Virus record (IMG/VR): IMGVR_UViG_3300009400_000005
Span: 1-64,000 of that record
Reading direction: 5' to 3' (one strand)
Source of the DNA: a virus
Length of the DNA: 64,000 nt
The notes under the pieces were generated by a model. That model worked only from the letters and a program-made list of their open reading frames with translations, did no database searches and had not been told where the DNA came from. The first letter of the stretch is position 1. Each line of letters opens with the position of its first letter. Shown here piece by piece: positions 41,804 through 50,366 of the stretch. Position numbers and translations under genes: made by a program.

Positions 41804-42366
41804 ACCGCGTCCATTCCGCAACGACAGCCCGCCTGGCACACGGTCGCTCCTTCGCCCGGCAGCGTCGGCCACTGCTCAAGCGGCATGGCATCCAGTCCGG
41901 AGTAGTACACGCAGTCATCACACGAGCCCGCGCCTTCTGCAGTCCAGGTCAGAAGTTTCGAGTCGACACTGGCAGCCTGAGCAAACCCGGCGATTGAACC
42001 CGCCCACACGACGGACGACCCGAGATTCTGCCGCCACGTGTTCGCACTCCCATAGTCCACGACAGCCTGCGCCGATGGCTCATCAGCGGCGGTCGCCGCA
42101 CCGGATAGCTGGCCGGCCATCTTGCTGATCGACGCCAACGCCGGCGCCAAGGCGGCGCGCTTATGCTGCTCGTCCATAATCACCTTCCGGCGCCTGACTA
42201 GCAGTGCGAGCGCTGTGCTGTCGCGTGCGGGATGCTCGGCGACGGCGGATTCTTGGAGGGGCTGGTAGGCGTTGACGCCGCGCTGCCATGCCAGGTCGTA
42301 GTGGCGGTCGAGGATGGCTGCTTGGCGGCGTGACCAGGCAGCCAATGCGTCAGCCGGCAACGCCAT
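41800..42366 (-). CDS. minor head protein, Mu gpF-like
   Basis: The 188-residue protein has the MuF C-terminal signature: GSCDDCVYYSGLDAMPLEQW followed by CQAGCRCGMDAV, cysteines and a Cys-Arg-Cys end that bind metal in this family. The first half is helical. MuF proteins sit inside the portal vertex and are encoded directly after the portal, as here. Only the short 56-aa gene intervenes. Confidence 0.75.
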   Translation of the reverse strand: MALPADALAAWSRRQAAILDRHYDLAWQRGVNAYQPLQESAVAEHPARDSTALALLVRRRKVIMDEQHKRAALAPALASISKMAGQLSGAATAADEPSAQAVVDYGSANTWRQNLGSSVVWAGSIAGFAQAASVDSKLLTWTAEGAGSCDDCVYYSGLDAMPLEQWPTLPGEGATVCQAGCRCGMDAV

Positions 42367-42520
42367 CTGGCTTCTCGGCTTGTGGCTCGGTCTGCGTGAA
42401 ACCAATCTGGATGTCCTCTGGCGGCACAAGCACGACTCCGCCTAGCTGCTCGGCCTGCCTGATCGCTGCCGCCCGATCAGCCATCGCAACATCCCAGAGC
42501 CGCTGCTTCTTAGCTGCCAT
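42350..42520 (-). CDS. small protein between portal and MuF
   Basis: A 56-residue frame that overlaps the portal end by 11 bases and the MuF start by 17. It contains a short helix (ADRAAAIRQAEQLGG) and a proline-rich end. The close overlaps imply coupling. No family was recognised. Confidence 0.5.
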   Translation of the reverse strand: MAAKKQRLWDVAMADRAAAIRQAEQLGGVVLVPPEDIQIGFTQTEPQAEKPDGVAG

Positions 42521-45500
42521 CGTGTCCGTTCCGCGCCGCTGCCAATAGCTCGCGCATGTTCGCTGCCGTCTCCGCCTCAAACTCCCGCTGCGCCTGCAGG
42601 TACGCCGGATCGTCCGGCCGCAACCGCGCACCCCTGACCGCGGACTCCTGCACGCTCGGTGAGCCCTGCTTAGCGCCCAACGGATTCCCCGGAGGATGCT
42701 GGCGGCCATCCACGCCCGTCGACGTCGGCGCTGTCGCACTCGCTGGTGCCGGCTCGGGTTCCGCGCCCGGGACCGTCGAACGAGCAATCTCGATCGCAGC
42801 TGCCTCCGCCTCCGCCGCGGTCTGCTCCTCCTCCGACCGTTTCGGGAAGATCTGATCGACCATGCTGCGCGGATCCTCCACATCGAACACCTGCTCCAAC
42901 ACCAGGCCGAACAGGAAGCGTTGCAGCTCGCGGTTCGTGTTCAACGGATCCCACTGCTTCGAAATCAACGTCACCGCACCCACCACGTCAGCCATCGTCC
43001 GCTTGAGTGGGTCGGGGAGGCTGAACGTGTACCCCAGGTCGCGTTCCACAAGGCCGGACACCTCGTCGTAGTCGCCCTCGTACAGGCCGGCCTGGATCTG
43101 CTGCTGCTCCTCGTCGGTCAACGGGCGCATCTGGTCGAGCTTCCCGGTCGCTACGGCCCGGGCGATCGCACGGTCCGCAAGCGTGCGGAACACCTGCTCC
43201 CAGACCTCCTGCTCCTCATGGATGATCGCCATTGTTGCCGGCTCTACCGCGGCAGCCGATGCCAGGCTGACTCCGGTCGCGTCACCCGTCAGGTGCACCG
43301 GCAGTCCAGTCGTGGCGGCGATCTGCATTCGCGCCTGTCCCGCGATCGTGGCGGAGTCGGCCGCGTGCGGATCGATCGAAAACGGGCTGTGCTGGATGCC
43401 GCTGTTACGAGAAACGAGCACGCGGCCATGTCGGCGGGTCACCAGCGTGTCTGACGGCATCGTGAAGCAGTAGACCTCTCCGACGTACCGCAAGCGCTCC
43501 ACGGTCCTGACGCAGCCGTCTCCGACACGCCTACGCGCATGACCGCGCAGTTCGGAGCCTCGGTAGACGTTGACCCTGAAGATTTCGCAGGCCGCAAATC
43601 CCGGTACGACCGCAGCCTCGTAGCCGCAGTTCAGCGCCAACCGCTGCACGTCGTCAGCGAGCCCACGGGAGATCGTAAAATAGGTGCCGCGCGTACATTC
43701 GTGCCACGAGTCGGTGCCGCCTCTAATGCAGCCGTCGCCTTCCATCAGGGCCTTGAGCATGATCTCCTGTTGGGACGGCGCGAGGTCAAACACGAAGGAC
43801 GGGACACGCTTGGTCGGCGCCAGCGTCCCAACGTACTCGTGTAGCCAGAGACGCAGGCGCTTAGGATTCCGGGCGCGCCAACTCCACTGTGGCCCGTTGC
43901 CGTATTCGCTCGGCGGGTTCACGTCTTCGACGCCCGGCAAGCCCATTTCACGACACGCCTCTTGGACAGACGCGAGAAATTGAGACTTCACGGCCTGACT
44001 AACCACGACGGCCTTCGACGAGCTGCCTTCGCTGATGTACCAGCCCAGCCACCGCAGCCAAGCGTCCATCTTGAGCGTCACCGGCGGCAAGGTCTTTCGC
44101 TCGTCTACCGGTCTATGGGTGCGTCCGATTTCACGGAACACGTTGCTGACGGTTCCCTGATTGCAACCCACTTCCTTGGCAATATCGACCTGCCTCATCC
44201 CGGACGGCAAAAGCTCGCGGATCCGCGCGTGCCGCTCAATCGTCGTCGCCGACAGAGCAACCGCCCCGCGGAACACCTGCGCTGGCAGCGTGAACGTTTC
44301 AACGTACCAGCCACCACCCAAGCCGCGATCGGTGGTCAACGGCACGACGTCCCTCGGCCTAATCTCACCAGCGAGCTTGGTCTTCGTTTCGCCGCGGTCT
44401 CGGACGAGCATGCGGTGCTGAGGCGTGACCATCGCGTCCACGCGCGGACCGCTGATACGAACGATGTCTCCGTCGTGGTCGTACAGCAAGAGGCCGGACG
44501 TCGGTTGCTCAAAGACGAGGAAGCCATCGTTCATCGCGGCGATTTGCGGGAGAGTGTCGCGGCGCTGCTTGAGTTCGTCGAGGCCCATCCAGCCTTCGTC
44601 TGTCAGCGTCTCGGTCTCAGCGTCGAAGCAGTTCTCGTAGAGGATGCTGGGACCGGCCGGCGGGGGTGTCGGCATCATCTCCGAGCCCTGACCCATCCCC
44701 ACCGCCATCTGCGTCAACGGTGACGCCCTACGCACATTCTGATATGACGCGCGCTCCAGCTGCTGGCGGCCACCCCGCACATCCGCCTTCATGTAGATCG
44801 ACGCGGCGGCCTTCATCAGGTCGATGCTGTTGCGCATCGTCTGCTCATAGGCGTTGAACCATCTGAGGATCCGTTTGAACCTCGGGATGCCGAAGATCGA
44901 CTCGGACCGCTTGTTCACCGCGACGTGCAGCAGCAGGCCCGGGAAGATGTCGCCCGGTGCCGGCGCTCCCAAACCACCGTCACTGTCGGGCTGATCCGGC
45001 TCGTCCTGGTTGAGCGGGTCCGCGAACGCGTCCAATGCCTGGTAGTAGCCGATGATCGACTTGCCCGCCGGTACGTACTCACCCTTCGACCAGTCCCAGC
45101 GGACCTGGGGTTTCGCGGCCTTGTACCACATGACGCGGGTCCAGTCGTCCGGGTGGCGGACGCCCTGGACGATCGTGTCGTGCTGCGCGAACCCCAGGAC
45201 GACTTGGCCGTCAGCACCATCCTCAAAGAAAAGCGGGTAGAGGTTGGATTGGAGTTGTAGATCCGTGCCCTTTTGCACGAGCGCGGCATGCGACGTCAGC
45301 ACCCGGCGGTTCGCGGGCAGGTTCCAGGTCTCGTCCACCGCCTCCTGCACCGCGTCGTCGTTGCACTGCGGTTTCGGCACGCCCCTGCCGAACACGAACG
45401 CGTTCTTCAAATCCACGGCAGCGCCCGCCTGCGGATCCTCCGACCACGCCACAATGCTCTTGCGGACGATCGTCATCCGCGCCTTCGGGGTCAGTTCGTG

Positions 45501-45695
45501 CGGTTCGCCGCCGGGACGGTTGAAATCCTCGTAGCCCATGCGGTTCAGTTCGCGGCGCATCGTGCCGACGTCGCCGACCGCTTCGGACAGCTGGGACTGG
45601 AGGTGTTCAATCTCCTCGGTCGGCTGGATGCTGACGCCTAGGTACTCTTCGGCGAGAGAGCGGACGGCACTTGAGAGTGATCGGCGTCTAGCCAT
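42510..45695 (-). CDS. portal protein with in-frame intein
   Basis: Residues 1-355 and 765-1061 together form a phage portal of about 650 residues (KARMTIVRKSIVAWSEDPQA, RFKRILRWFNAYEQTMRNS, then IQHSPFSIDPHAADSATIAG). The portal is the dodecameric DNA gate at the head vertex. Residues 356-764 are an intein with all splicing blocks. After splicing, Asn355 joins Ser765. The C-terminus is charged and disordered. Confidence 0.85.
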   Translation of the reverse strand: MARRRSLSSAVRSLAEEYLGVSIQPTEEIEHLQSQLSEAVGDVGTMRRELNRMGYEDFNRPGGEPHELTPKARMTIVRKSIVAWSEDPQAGAAVDLKNAFVFGRGVPKPQCNDDAVQEAVDETWNLPANRRVLTSHAALVQKGTDLQLQSNLYPLFFEDGADGQVVLGFAQHDTIVQGVRHPDDWTRVMWYKAAKPQVRWDWSKGEYVPAGKSIIGYYQALDAFADPLNQDEPDQPDSDGGLGAPAPGDIFPGLLLHVAVNKRSESIFGIPRFKRILRWFNAYEQTMRNSIDLMKAAASIYMKADVRGGRQQLERASYQNVRRASPLTQMAVGMGQGSEMMPTPPPAGPSILYENCFDAETETLTDEGWMGLDELKQRRDTLPQIAAMNDGFLVFEQPTSGLLLYDHDGDIVRISGPRVDAMVTPQHRMLVRDRGETKTKLAGEIRPRDVVPLTTDRGLGGGWYVETFTLPAQVFRGAVALSATTIERHARIRELLPSGMRQVDIAKEVGCNQGTVSNVFREIGRTHRPVDERKTLPPVTLKMDAWLRWLGWYISEGSSSKAVVVSQAVKSQFLASVQEACREMGLPGVEDVNPPSEYGNGPQWSWRARNPKRLRLWLHEYVGTLAPTKRVPSFVFDLAPSQQEIMLKALMEGDGCIRGGTDSWHECTRGTYFTISRGLADDVQRLALNCGYEAAVVPGFAACEIFRVNVYRGSELRGHARRRVGDGCVRTVERLRYVGEVYCFTMPSDTLVTRRHGRVLVSRNSGIQHSPFSIDPHAADSATIAGQARMQIAATTGLPVHLTGDATGVSLASAAAVEPATMAIIHEEQEVWEQVFRTLADRAIARAVATGKLDQMRPLTDEEQQQIQAGLYEGDYDEVSGLVERDLGYTFSLPDPLKRTMADVVGAVTLISKQWDPLNTNRELQRFLFGLVLEQVFDVEDPRSMVDQIFPKRSEEEQTAAEAEAAAIEIARSTVPGAEPEPAPASATAPTSTGVDGRQHPPGNPLGAKQGSPSVQESAVRGARLRPDDPAYLQAQREFEAETAANMRELLAAARNGHDGS
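43404..44630 (-). mobile_element. intein in portal gene, HTH plus LAGLIDADG
   Basis: The 409-residue intein starts with Cys356 (CFDAETETLTDEGW), has VTPQHRMLV as block B, and ends VLVSRN before Ser765. Between the halves are a resolvase-like HTH (PSGMRQVDIAKEVGCNQGT, about 498-520) and two LAGLIDADG motifs (WLGWYISEGS at 549; MLKALMEGDG at 646), so it codes for a homing endonuclease that may still act. It needs no host factor to excise from the protein. Confidence 0.85.
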
Positions 45696-45921
45696 CGCTG
45701 GTCGCCGCCATGAACGCTGTGCCGATGAGTTCCAGCAGCCACAACGGCCGCGGGAACATCACGATCGCGTCAAACGCCAACCCGACATCCTGGGTGTGGT
45801 TGATCGTCCGACGGATCGAGTCCTGCGCCGTGACCCGTGGCGGGAACGGAACGGCATGGGCGCGCAGCTCTGTGGAGAGCACGTCAACGAGGGTGTCAGT
45901 AGCGATTAGGGATCCCACCAT
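45688..45921 (-). CDS. small protein before portal
   Basis: The 77-residue protein overlaps the portal start by eight bases. It has a hydrophobic stretch near the end (RPLWLLELIGTAFMAATS) that could be membrane-associated. No family was recognised. Confidence 0.45.
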   Translation of the reverse strand: MVGSLIATDTLVDVLSTELRAHAVPFPPRVTAQDSIRRTINHTQDVGLAFDAIVMFPRPLWLLELIGTAFMAATSDG

Positions 45922-46216
45922 AATTGCAATCGTCAGCCTGTAGCCGGTCGGCGCGCTTGTCCACGCGAGATTTCTCCGATCTCCAAACGGGGCATTGTGA
46001 GTATCCGCGCTGCGAGCAGCAGTACCCGAGCACCGACGATGGCTCGTTACGGAAGCTCACGAGCGCCGACACGGTCGAGTCCTTCGTGGTCAGCGCCTGG
46101 GGTGACAGAGCGTTTTCACGTTCCAGAACGCCGCACACAACCGAGGGGCCTTCACCCTCACCCGGCGGATTTACCGGCGACCCGGCGGGACATTGCACTT
46201 CAATGCGTGACGCCAT
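45896..46216 (-). CDS. small Cys-rich protein
   Basis: A 106-residue protein with five cysteines, among them GYCCSQRGYSQCPVW near residue 68, a zinc-knuckle-like cluster. It precedes and overlaps the 77-aa gene. No family was recognised; metal binding is inferred. Confidence 0.5.
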   Translation of the reverse strand: MASRIEVQCPAGSPVNPPGEGEGPSVVCGVLERENALSPQALTTKDSTVSALVSFRNEPSSVLGYCCSQRGYSQCPVWRSEKSRVDKRADRLQADDCNYGGIPNRY

Positions 46217-46248
46217 GTGACGGTAAGGGTAACGGGTCGTGCGGCAAG

Positions 46249-46575
46249 TTACTCGGACTCAAACCCAGCGTCGCGCAGCATCGTCCTGATCCGCGCCGCG
46301 ATCCGCATCGACGTAGGTGACTTCCCGGCCATGAACTCCGCTTCGAGGCTGGTCATGAACGCTGCCATGATCTGCAGTCGCTCCTGTAGGAGGGTGACGT
46401 CTTCGGCTTGATGCTGGATCTTGCGGGCTTCGATTTCGTAGGCGAGCATCCGGGAGCGCTGAATATGCTCTAGCGCCTGGGCGGTACCGAGACGAACGTC
46501 GGGCTTGATGTCACCGTGGGTCAGGAGCGATGAGAGCGCGGCTGCTGCTGCCGTCAGGTCGTCGATTTCGCTCAC
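46249..46575 (-). CDS. helical protein, 108 aa, unknown
   Basis: GTG at 46575 is preceded by GAGGAG. The protein is almost entirely helical (TAAAAALSSLLTHGDIK; LAYEIEARKIQHQAEDVTLL; IMAAFMTSLEAEFMAG). It may be a small scaffold or DNA-interacting protein; no family was named. Confidence 0.55.
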   Translation of the reverse strand: MSEIDDLTAAAAALSSLLTHGDIKPDVRLGTAQALEHIQRSRMLAYEIEARKIQHQAEDVTLLQERLQIMAAFMTSLEAEFMAGKSPTSMRIAARIRTMLRDAGFESE

Positions 46576-46588
46576 GGGTGACTCCTCA

Positions 46589-46897
46589 TCACGGCTTGCG
46601 GTTCGCTGGCTGGTCGCCCAGCCCATAGTTCTGCGTGCCGCGAGGATCATCCGCACGTGACGCGGGCTTATCCTCAATCGTCGGCGGGGCCCGACGAACC
46701 AGTTTCGCTTCCACAACCTCAGACGCACGCAGCCACGTCTCACGCTCGTTACGGCAGTTGATCACGGCCATCTTTCCGGACGACGCACCGCTGCTTTCCC
46801 ATTTCACGACTTCGTAGAGGCTGGGGCCTAGGCTGATGAGGGCGCCGGGCTGGCGTTTCAGCGAGTCGGCAGAAATAACGAGATGAGGGCCAGACAT
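46589..46897 (-). CDS. small protein, 102 aa, unknown
   Basis: A beta-rich N-terminal half (PHLVISADSLKRQPGALISL; WESSGASSGKMAVINC) and a charged C-terminus (ASRADDPRGTQ). ATG at 46897 or 46912. It lies 13 bases before the helical gene. No family was recognised. Confidence 0.5.
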   Translation of the reverse strand: MSGPHLVISADSLKRQPGALISLGPSLYEVVKWESSGASSGKMAVINCRNERETWLRASEVVEAKLVRRAPPTIEDKPASRADDPRGTQNYGLGDQPANRKP

Positions 46898-46918
46898 AAC
46901 GGCGAGGGCCAAAGCTTC

Positions 46919-47092
46919 CTACCGAGGTTCCCGATACAGGTCGACGCTGACGTACTCGACCATGGGTTGACCGCACTCGTCGCAGAACGAGAAGTACATG
47001 GCGCGACGGTAGGCGTCGGCGCTGCACCAAGGATACGAGTCGACTTTCGCGGAAGCGCGACGGCGTAGCCAGCCCCTAAGACCTGCGGTCAT
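46919..47092 (-). CDS. small zinc-ribbon-like protein, 57 aa
   Basis: This frame contains WC near residue 22 and FCDEC near 37-40, spaced as in a half zinc ribbon, with a basic N-terminus. The start lies in the downstream copy of a 22-bp tandem repeat (47086-47129). The upstream copy would restore an ATGA overlap with the previous gene but leads to an early stop. Confidence 0.5.
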   Translation of the reverse strand: MTAGLRGWLRRRASAKVDSYPWCSADAYRRAMYFSFCDECGQPMVEYVSVDLYREPR

Positions 47093-47129
47093 GGTCCTGG
47101 CGGCTCACGGTCATGGTCCTGGCGGCTCA
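47086..47129. repeat. 22-bp perfect tandem duplication
   Basis: Two identical head-to-tail copies (47086-47107 and 47108-47129) spanning a stop-start junction. On the minus strand each copy contains ATGA. The duplication moves the functional start of the 57-aa gene 22 bases downstream. Confidence 0.95.
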
Positions 47130-47377
47130 TCAACGGAATGGAGTTTCGCGGCGTTCTCCGACCCGGCCTTGCCCGCCAGCGCCGCCAGCGCCGAGCTCAT
47201 ATGGCCGATCGCGAGTGCAAGGACGCTGATCGCAGCCAAGAACGGGATCGACGTTTTCAAGCTCGTGAGCAGGGTAACGGGGATCATTGCCGCCCACGCC
47301 AAGCTGAGGGTGGCGTTGGCCCAGAACGTAGTGCCGAGCCGGCGGGCGTTACGTTGGTGACGATGCAACGGATGCAT
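47111..47377 (-). CDS. two-TM membrane protein, holin candidate
   Basis: An 88-residue protein with a basic start, two hydrophobic stretches (LSLAWAAMIPVTLLTSL; PFLAAISVLALAIGHMSSAL) and an acidic end. It directly follows the GH25/DUF1906-like lysin by six bases. Topology and neighbour suggest a holin, but a small membrane protein of other function is equally possible. Confidence 0.5.
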   Translation of the reverse strand: MHPLHRHQRNARRLGTTFWANATLSLAWAAMIPVTLLTSLKTSIPFLAAISVLALAIGHMSSALAALAGKAGSENAAKLHSVDEPPGP

Positions 47378-47383
47378 CAGTAG

Positions 47384-48178
47384 TCAGCCGATCCGCTGCC
47401 CCTGTGATCTATGCACGATGCCTTGATATCTGAAGCCTCGATGAAACTCACTCCACGACGGCTTGCCGTCCTTCAAGGGGTGCTCGTGCGCTTCCCGCGC
47501 GACCCGCCCCGCGAGGCTCTCCAAGTCGTTGCGGAGGTCTCGGAGGCGGCGGCGGTGAGCGACGATGAACGGGAACGACCGGTTGCGTAGCTGATCGTAC
47601 GCCTCGACGACGGAGCGTTCCCGGACCTTCGGCTGCTCGATGTAATACGCGTAGTGCGGGTCGAACGCCGGCTTGACGGTCGTGAAGAAGTTGTCGGCGC
47701 ACAGGGACTCGTCGAGGCTCCGTCCGAGGGCTGTCCACGTCCACTGTGTCGCGTCGGCGAGCGTCCCGAGGTTGTAACCGCAGGAGCCGTTGCCGCATAG
47801 GTGGGGTTGCTCGTTGCGGTGCGCTGTCCACAGGCGAACTTCGCTGCGAGCGATCCCGTGGCTGCGGAGCACTCCGAGAACCTCGGCCATGCTGGACACG
47901 GCGCAGTACAGGATCGGTCGGTGCAGGCCTCTGGCGAGCTGCCGTTCCGTCCACCAGCCAGCGTCGCTGACTGCGGCGTCGCCGGCTTCCATGTCTAGGG
48001 CGTCGGCATCGTAACTGGCTTGGATGGCGATACTGACCACGCGACCAGCTTTGGCGAGATTGGGGAACCGCTGGCGAAGGGGGTAGACGGTGGGCCATGC
48101 TCCTGCTGTGTACCCCGCCACGGCCTGCGCGCCACTCGGGATCTGGTCGTACGACACGCTGTCATAGAGAACGGTCAT
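47384..48178 (-). CDS. GH25/DUF1906-like lysin
   Basis: The 264-residue protein starts YDSVSYDQIPSGAQAVAGYT, the typical start of TIM-barrel glycan hydrolases of the DUF1906/GH25-like group, with LDMEAGDA as a possible catalytic acid strand and ILYCAVSSMAEVLGVL following. The last 90 residues are basic and helical, perhaps wall-binding. It would cleave peptidoglycan sugars. TACGCT lies six bases before the ATG and a hairpin terminator upstream of that, so it is separately expressed. Confidence 0.7.
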   Translation of the reverse strand: MTVLYDSVSYDQIPSGAQAVAGYTAGAWPTVYPLRQRFPNLAKAGRVVSIAIQASYDADALDMEAGDAAVSDAGWWTERQLARGLHRPILYCAVSSMAEVLGVLRSHGIARSEVRLWTAHRNEQPHLCGNGSCGYNLGTLADATQWTWTALGRSLDESLCADNFFTTVKPAFDPHYAYYIEQPKVRERSVVEAYDQLRNRSFPFIVAHRRRLRDLRNDLESLAGRVAREAHEHPLKDGKPSWSEFHRGFRYQGIVHRSQGQRIG

Positions 48179-48184
48179 AGTGTC

Positions 48185-48190
48185 AGCGTA
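48185..48190 (-). promoter_or_regulatory. TACGCT -10 box, leaderless promoter
   Basis: TACGCT six bases before the ATG of the lysin at 48178. Confidence 0.5.
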
Positions 48191-48214
48191 CTAGCCGGAG
48201 CACGGTGTAACGCA

Positions 48215-48240
48215 ACGACCCGCCGGTTAGAGCGGGTCGT
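48215..48240 (-). terminator. 9-bp hairpin upstream of lysin promoter
   Basis: ACGACCCGC pairs with GCGGGTCGT around an 8-base loop. On the minus strand it precedes the lysin promoter and is followed by TGCGTT, a weak U tract. Confidence 0.5.
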
Positions 48241-48368
48241 CACATGAGGGAGGATGCTGCGATGCGGAGGCTAGCGGGCGCCGCGGACAGCTGTCGCTGT
48301 TCTCAGCCCACTTTGCGGACTGCCAGCCGCGAAGTATCGACGATTGGGTGTTACATGTCCCCTACAAA

Positions 48369-48404
48369 GACGAGCGGCCCAAGCCGAAGCCCGAGCCGCT
48401 CGTC
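48369..48404 (-). terminator. 10-bp hairpin downstream of tnpB
   Basis: GACGAGCGGC pairs with GCCGCTCGTC around a 16-base loop. On the minus strand TTTGT follows, so it may end transcripts reading out of tnpB. Confidence 0.45.
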
Positions 48405-48794
48405 CACATATCTCAATGTGCGGCCAATAGTACACCAGACCGCGAGCCGTGAGGACGAACCTGGTGAAAGGGCTTTCGGATCAACTGGCAGTCGGTATCT
48501 CCCTACTCCGACATCAAGCGCCGGAGCCGCTGCAGGCTCGGGGCCAGTTGAGGGAAAGGGCTGCGCCTCTCGTGCAGCTCACCGTGGCAGCTCTTGCGCA
48601 ACCAGGCCACGAAGTACCTCAACTGAGTGCAAGCCCAAACGTCGATACCCTGTGCCGGCCGATGGTTTAGCGCTTCGCTCCCCTTTCGTGGGGGCGAAGT
48701 ACGCCCTCCGTCAAAGGTTCCCGAGGCCACCGATACGGTTACGGCACGCGGCGGTGATCGACCAGCAAGACCACGAGCACCACGAGCAGCAGAG

Positions 48795-49970
48795 TCAACT
48801 ACTCCCGGCTGAAGCCGGGAGCTTGGACCTAGAAGCCTGCTGATGCGAGATTCCACTCCCACATCCCTCCGATCCGTGTGGCCGGTTGACTGCGGCCCGA
48901 CTGGCGATGTTGACAGCCGCGATGTGGTCGGCGTCCCCAGCGAAGGAGCACTCGACGCACCGGAACTTCGCCTGCGTGCTGCGGTTCGCTTTCGCGACGT
49001 GCCCGCAGGCCGGGCACTCCCGCGACGTGTTCCTCGGGTCGACGTACTCGACGGGGACACCGGCGAGCGCGGCCTTGTAGGTGACGAACTCGCCGAGCTG
49101 GCGGAACGCCCACGAGTGCAGTGTCGCGCGCTGAGGCCGTCGAGCCCTAGCCCGTCCGCGGATGCCCTCAAGGTCTTCAAGGGCTACTCCGCGGCCGGTG
49201 CGTTCGGCCGTCGCGACAATGCTCTTCGAGATGCAGTGATTCACGTCCTTCGCCATCCGCGCTTCCTTGCGCTTACGTGCTTTCAGCAGCCGCTTCGCGG
49301 ACCGGGTGCCCTTCGCCTGCAACCGGCCGCGCAGCCGGCGGTGACGGTGCCTGAGTGTGTTGAGGTGGGCACCCGCCCACTCCCGGCCGTCGGAGTCGGT
49401 GGCGACGTTCACGATGCCAAGGTCGACGCCGAGGAAGCTGGTGGGCTCGTACGGCTCGGGGACGGGCGGGTTGACGCTCGCCTGGAGGTACCACTTCCCG
49501 TCGCGTGCCACGAGGTCGGACTCGCCGACCGGGTGGGCGAGCAGCGCCCGCTGGCGGTCACCGCACACGAACGGGACGGTCATGCGTCCGTCGACCGTCC
49601 AGATCGACACCGTGTCTTCGCTCCAGCGCAGCAGCCGCGAGTCGAAGCTCACCGCGCCATCGTCCCGGAAGCGGTGGAGCACACCGCGCTCGCGCTTGTA
49701 CGCGGCGGCGACCCGGCCTATGGCGAGGCACGTCGCCTGCGCGCTGACGGCGAACCGGGCGCGGCAGTCGTGGTAGGCGGCGTGGTGCAGGTCGTAGCGC
49801 CGCGTGCAGCCCGTCTCGTGCGCCCGCTCGCTGAGCCAATCGGCGGCCAGGTTGCACTCGCGCTGGGTGCGCGCCAGCCCGTCGGCCTGCCCGGGCGACG
49901 GGCGCAGCTTCACCTCCGCGACAAGCCTCACAACGGCCACGCTAGAACCCGCCCCAGACGGTGCGGGCAC
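48795..49970 (-). mobile_element. tnpB: TnpB RNA-guided nuclease (IS605/IS1341-like), no tnpA
   Basis: The 391-residue protein has an intact TnpB fold: an N-terminal helical part (LARTQRECNLAADWLSERA), RuvC residues Asp183 (FLGVDLG), Glu265 (VALEDLE) and Asp348 (DADHIAA), and a zinc ribbon Cys319, Cys322, Cys338, Cys341. TnpB is a guide-RNA nuclease of IS200/IS605 elements. No TnpA transposase is near. The coding end overlaps the right-end hairpin (48802-48821), where the omega RNA normally ends, next to TAGTTGAC. The element is inserted between a lysin gene and small virion genes. Confidence 0.85.
48802..48821 (-). other. TnpB right-end hairpin
   Basis: CTCCCGGC pairs with GCCGGGAG around a TGAA loop, on the minus strand followed by TAGTTGAC. 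This is the typical subterminal hairpin and end of IS605-type elements and overlaps the last codons of tnpB. The guide of an omega RNA would begin just beyond it. Confidence 0.65.
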
Positions 49971-49975
49971 GGCTT

Positions 49976-49998
49976 CCTCCCCCGCCTAAAGGCGGAGG
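49976..49998 (-). other. TnpB left-end hairpin candidate
   Basis: Imperfect CCTC/GAGG plus CGCC/GGCG stem with a TAAA loop and a 3-base bulge, six bases upstream of the tnpB start. It would serve as the left-end recognition hairpin. The exact element border is not resolved. Confidence 0.45.
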
Positions 49999-50066
49999 TT
50001 TCCACCGCGACAAACGCAACCGCCCGACGAAACGGGCCGTCAGATGATCGTCCTGGTAGATCGGCA

Positions 50067-50342
50067 TCAGGTGATCGTCCCGGAGACGTACGCCAGCACA
50101 CTCACCTGCGCTGAACCGGCTGCGCAGACCGCCCAGATCGAATCGCCGTTGACCTGCCCCAACGACGTCGGTGCCGCGCTCACGGGGAACTGTGGGCCCT
50201 GGCCGGCGGTCACGCCGCTACCGCCAACGGTGACGGTGGATCCGGATTGCACGTCGATGATCACCGTTTCGGCTTGGGGGCCGGGCGCGGCATATAGTTC
50301 GACGGGTGTCGTACCAACGGTGACGAGGCTGCTATTAGCCAT
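50067..50342 (-). CDS. small beta-rich virion protein
   Basis: The 91-residue protein is strand-rich (ETVIIDVQSGSTVTVGGSG; SIWAVCAAGSAQVSVLAYVSG), a pattern of short capsid or fibre decoration proteins. TACGCT lies seven bases before the ATG at 50342. No family was named. Confidence 0.55.
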   Translation of the reverse strand: MANSSLVTVGTTPVELYAAPGPQAETVIIDVQSGSTVTVGGSGVTAGQGPQFPVSAAPTSLGQVNGDSIWAVCAAGSAQVSVLAYVSGTIT

Positions 50343-50349
50343 GAGTCAC

Positions 50350-50355
50350 AGCGTA
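50350..50355 (-). promoter_or_regulatory. TACGCT -10 box, leaderless promoter
   Basis: TACGCT seven bases before the ATG at 50342 on the minus strand. Confidence 0.5.
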
Positions 50356-50366
50356 CGCGACGCGCC

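Larger units (their letters stand above)
48179..48794. other. non-coding, hairpin-rich stretch
   Basis: This 616-base stretch holds no convincing gene. It contains three stable inverted repeats: 48215-48240 (9 bp), 48369-48404 (10 bp) and 48673-48699 (10 bp). The longest frames are a plus-strand 73-codon frame at 48449-48670 and a minus-strand 35-codon frame at 48503-48610 with GAGG upstream; neither resembles a known protein. It lies directly downstream of the TnpB right end, where a guide RNA's 3' part would end. Confidence 0.55.

Noticed and set aside
48449-48670. 73-aa plus-strand gene
   Set aside because: GTG start without RBS, no family resemblance and low-complexity Leu/Gln/Ala composition; kept only as part of the non-coding description.
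48843-50114. 423-codon plus-strand frame antisense to tnpB
   Set aside because: Arg/Val/Gly-rich without motifs; TnpB on the other strand has all family residues. It is a GC-rich shadow frame.
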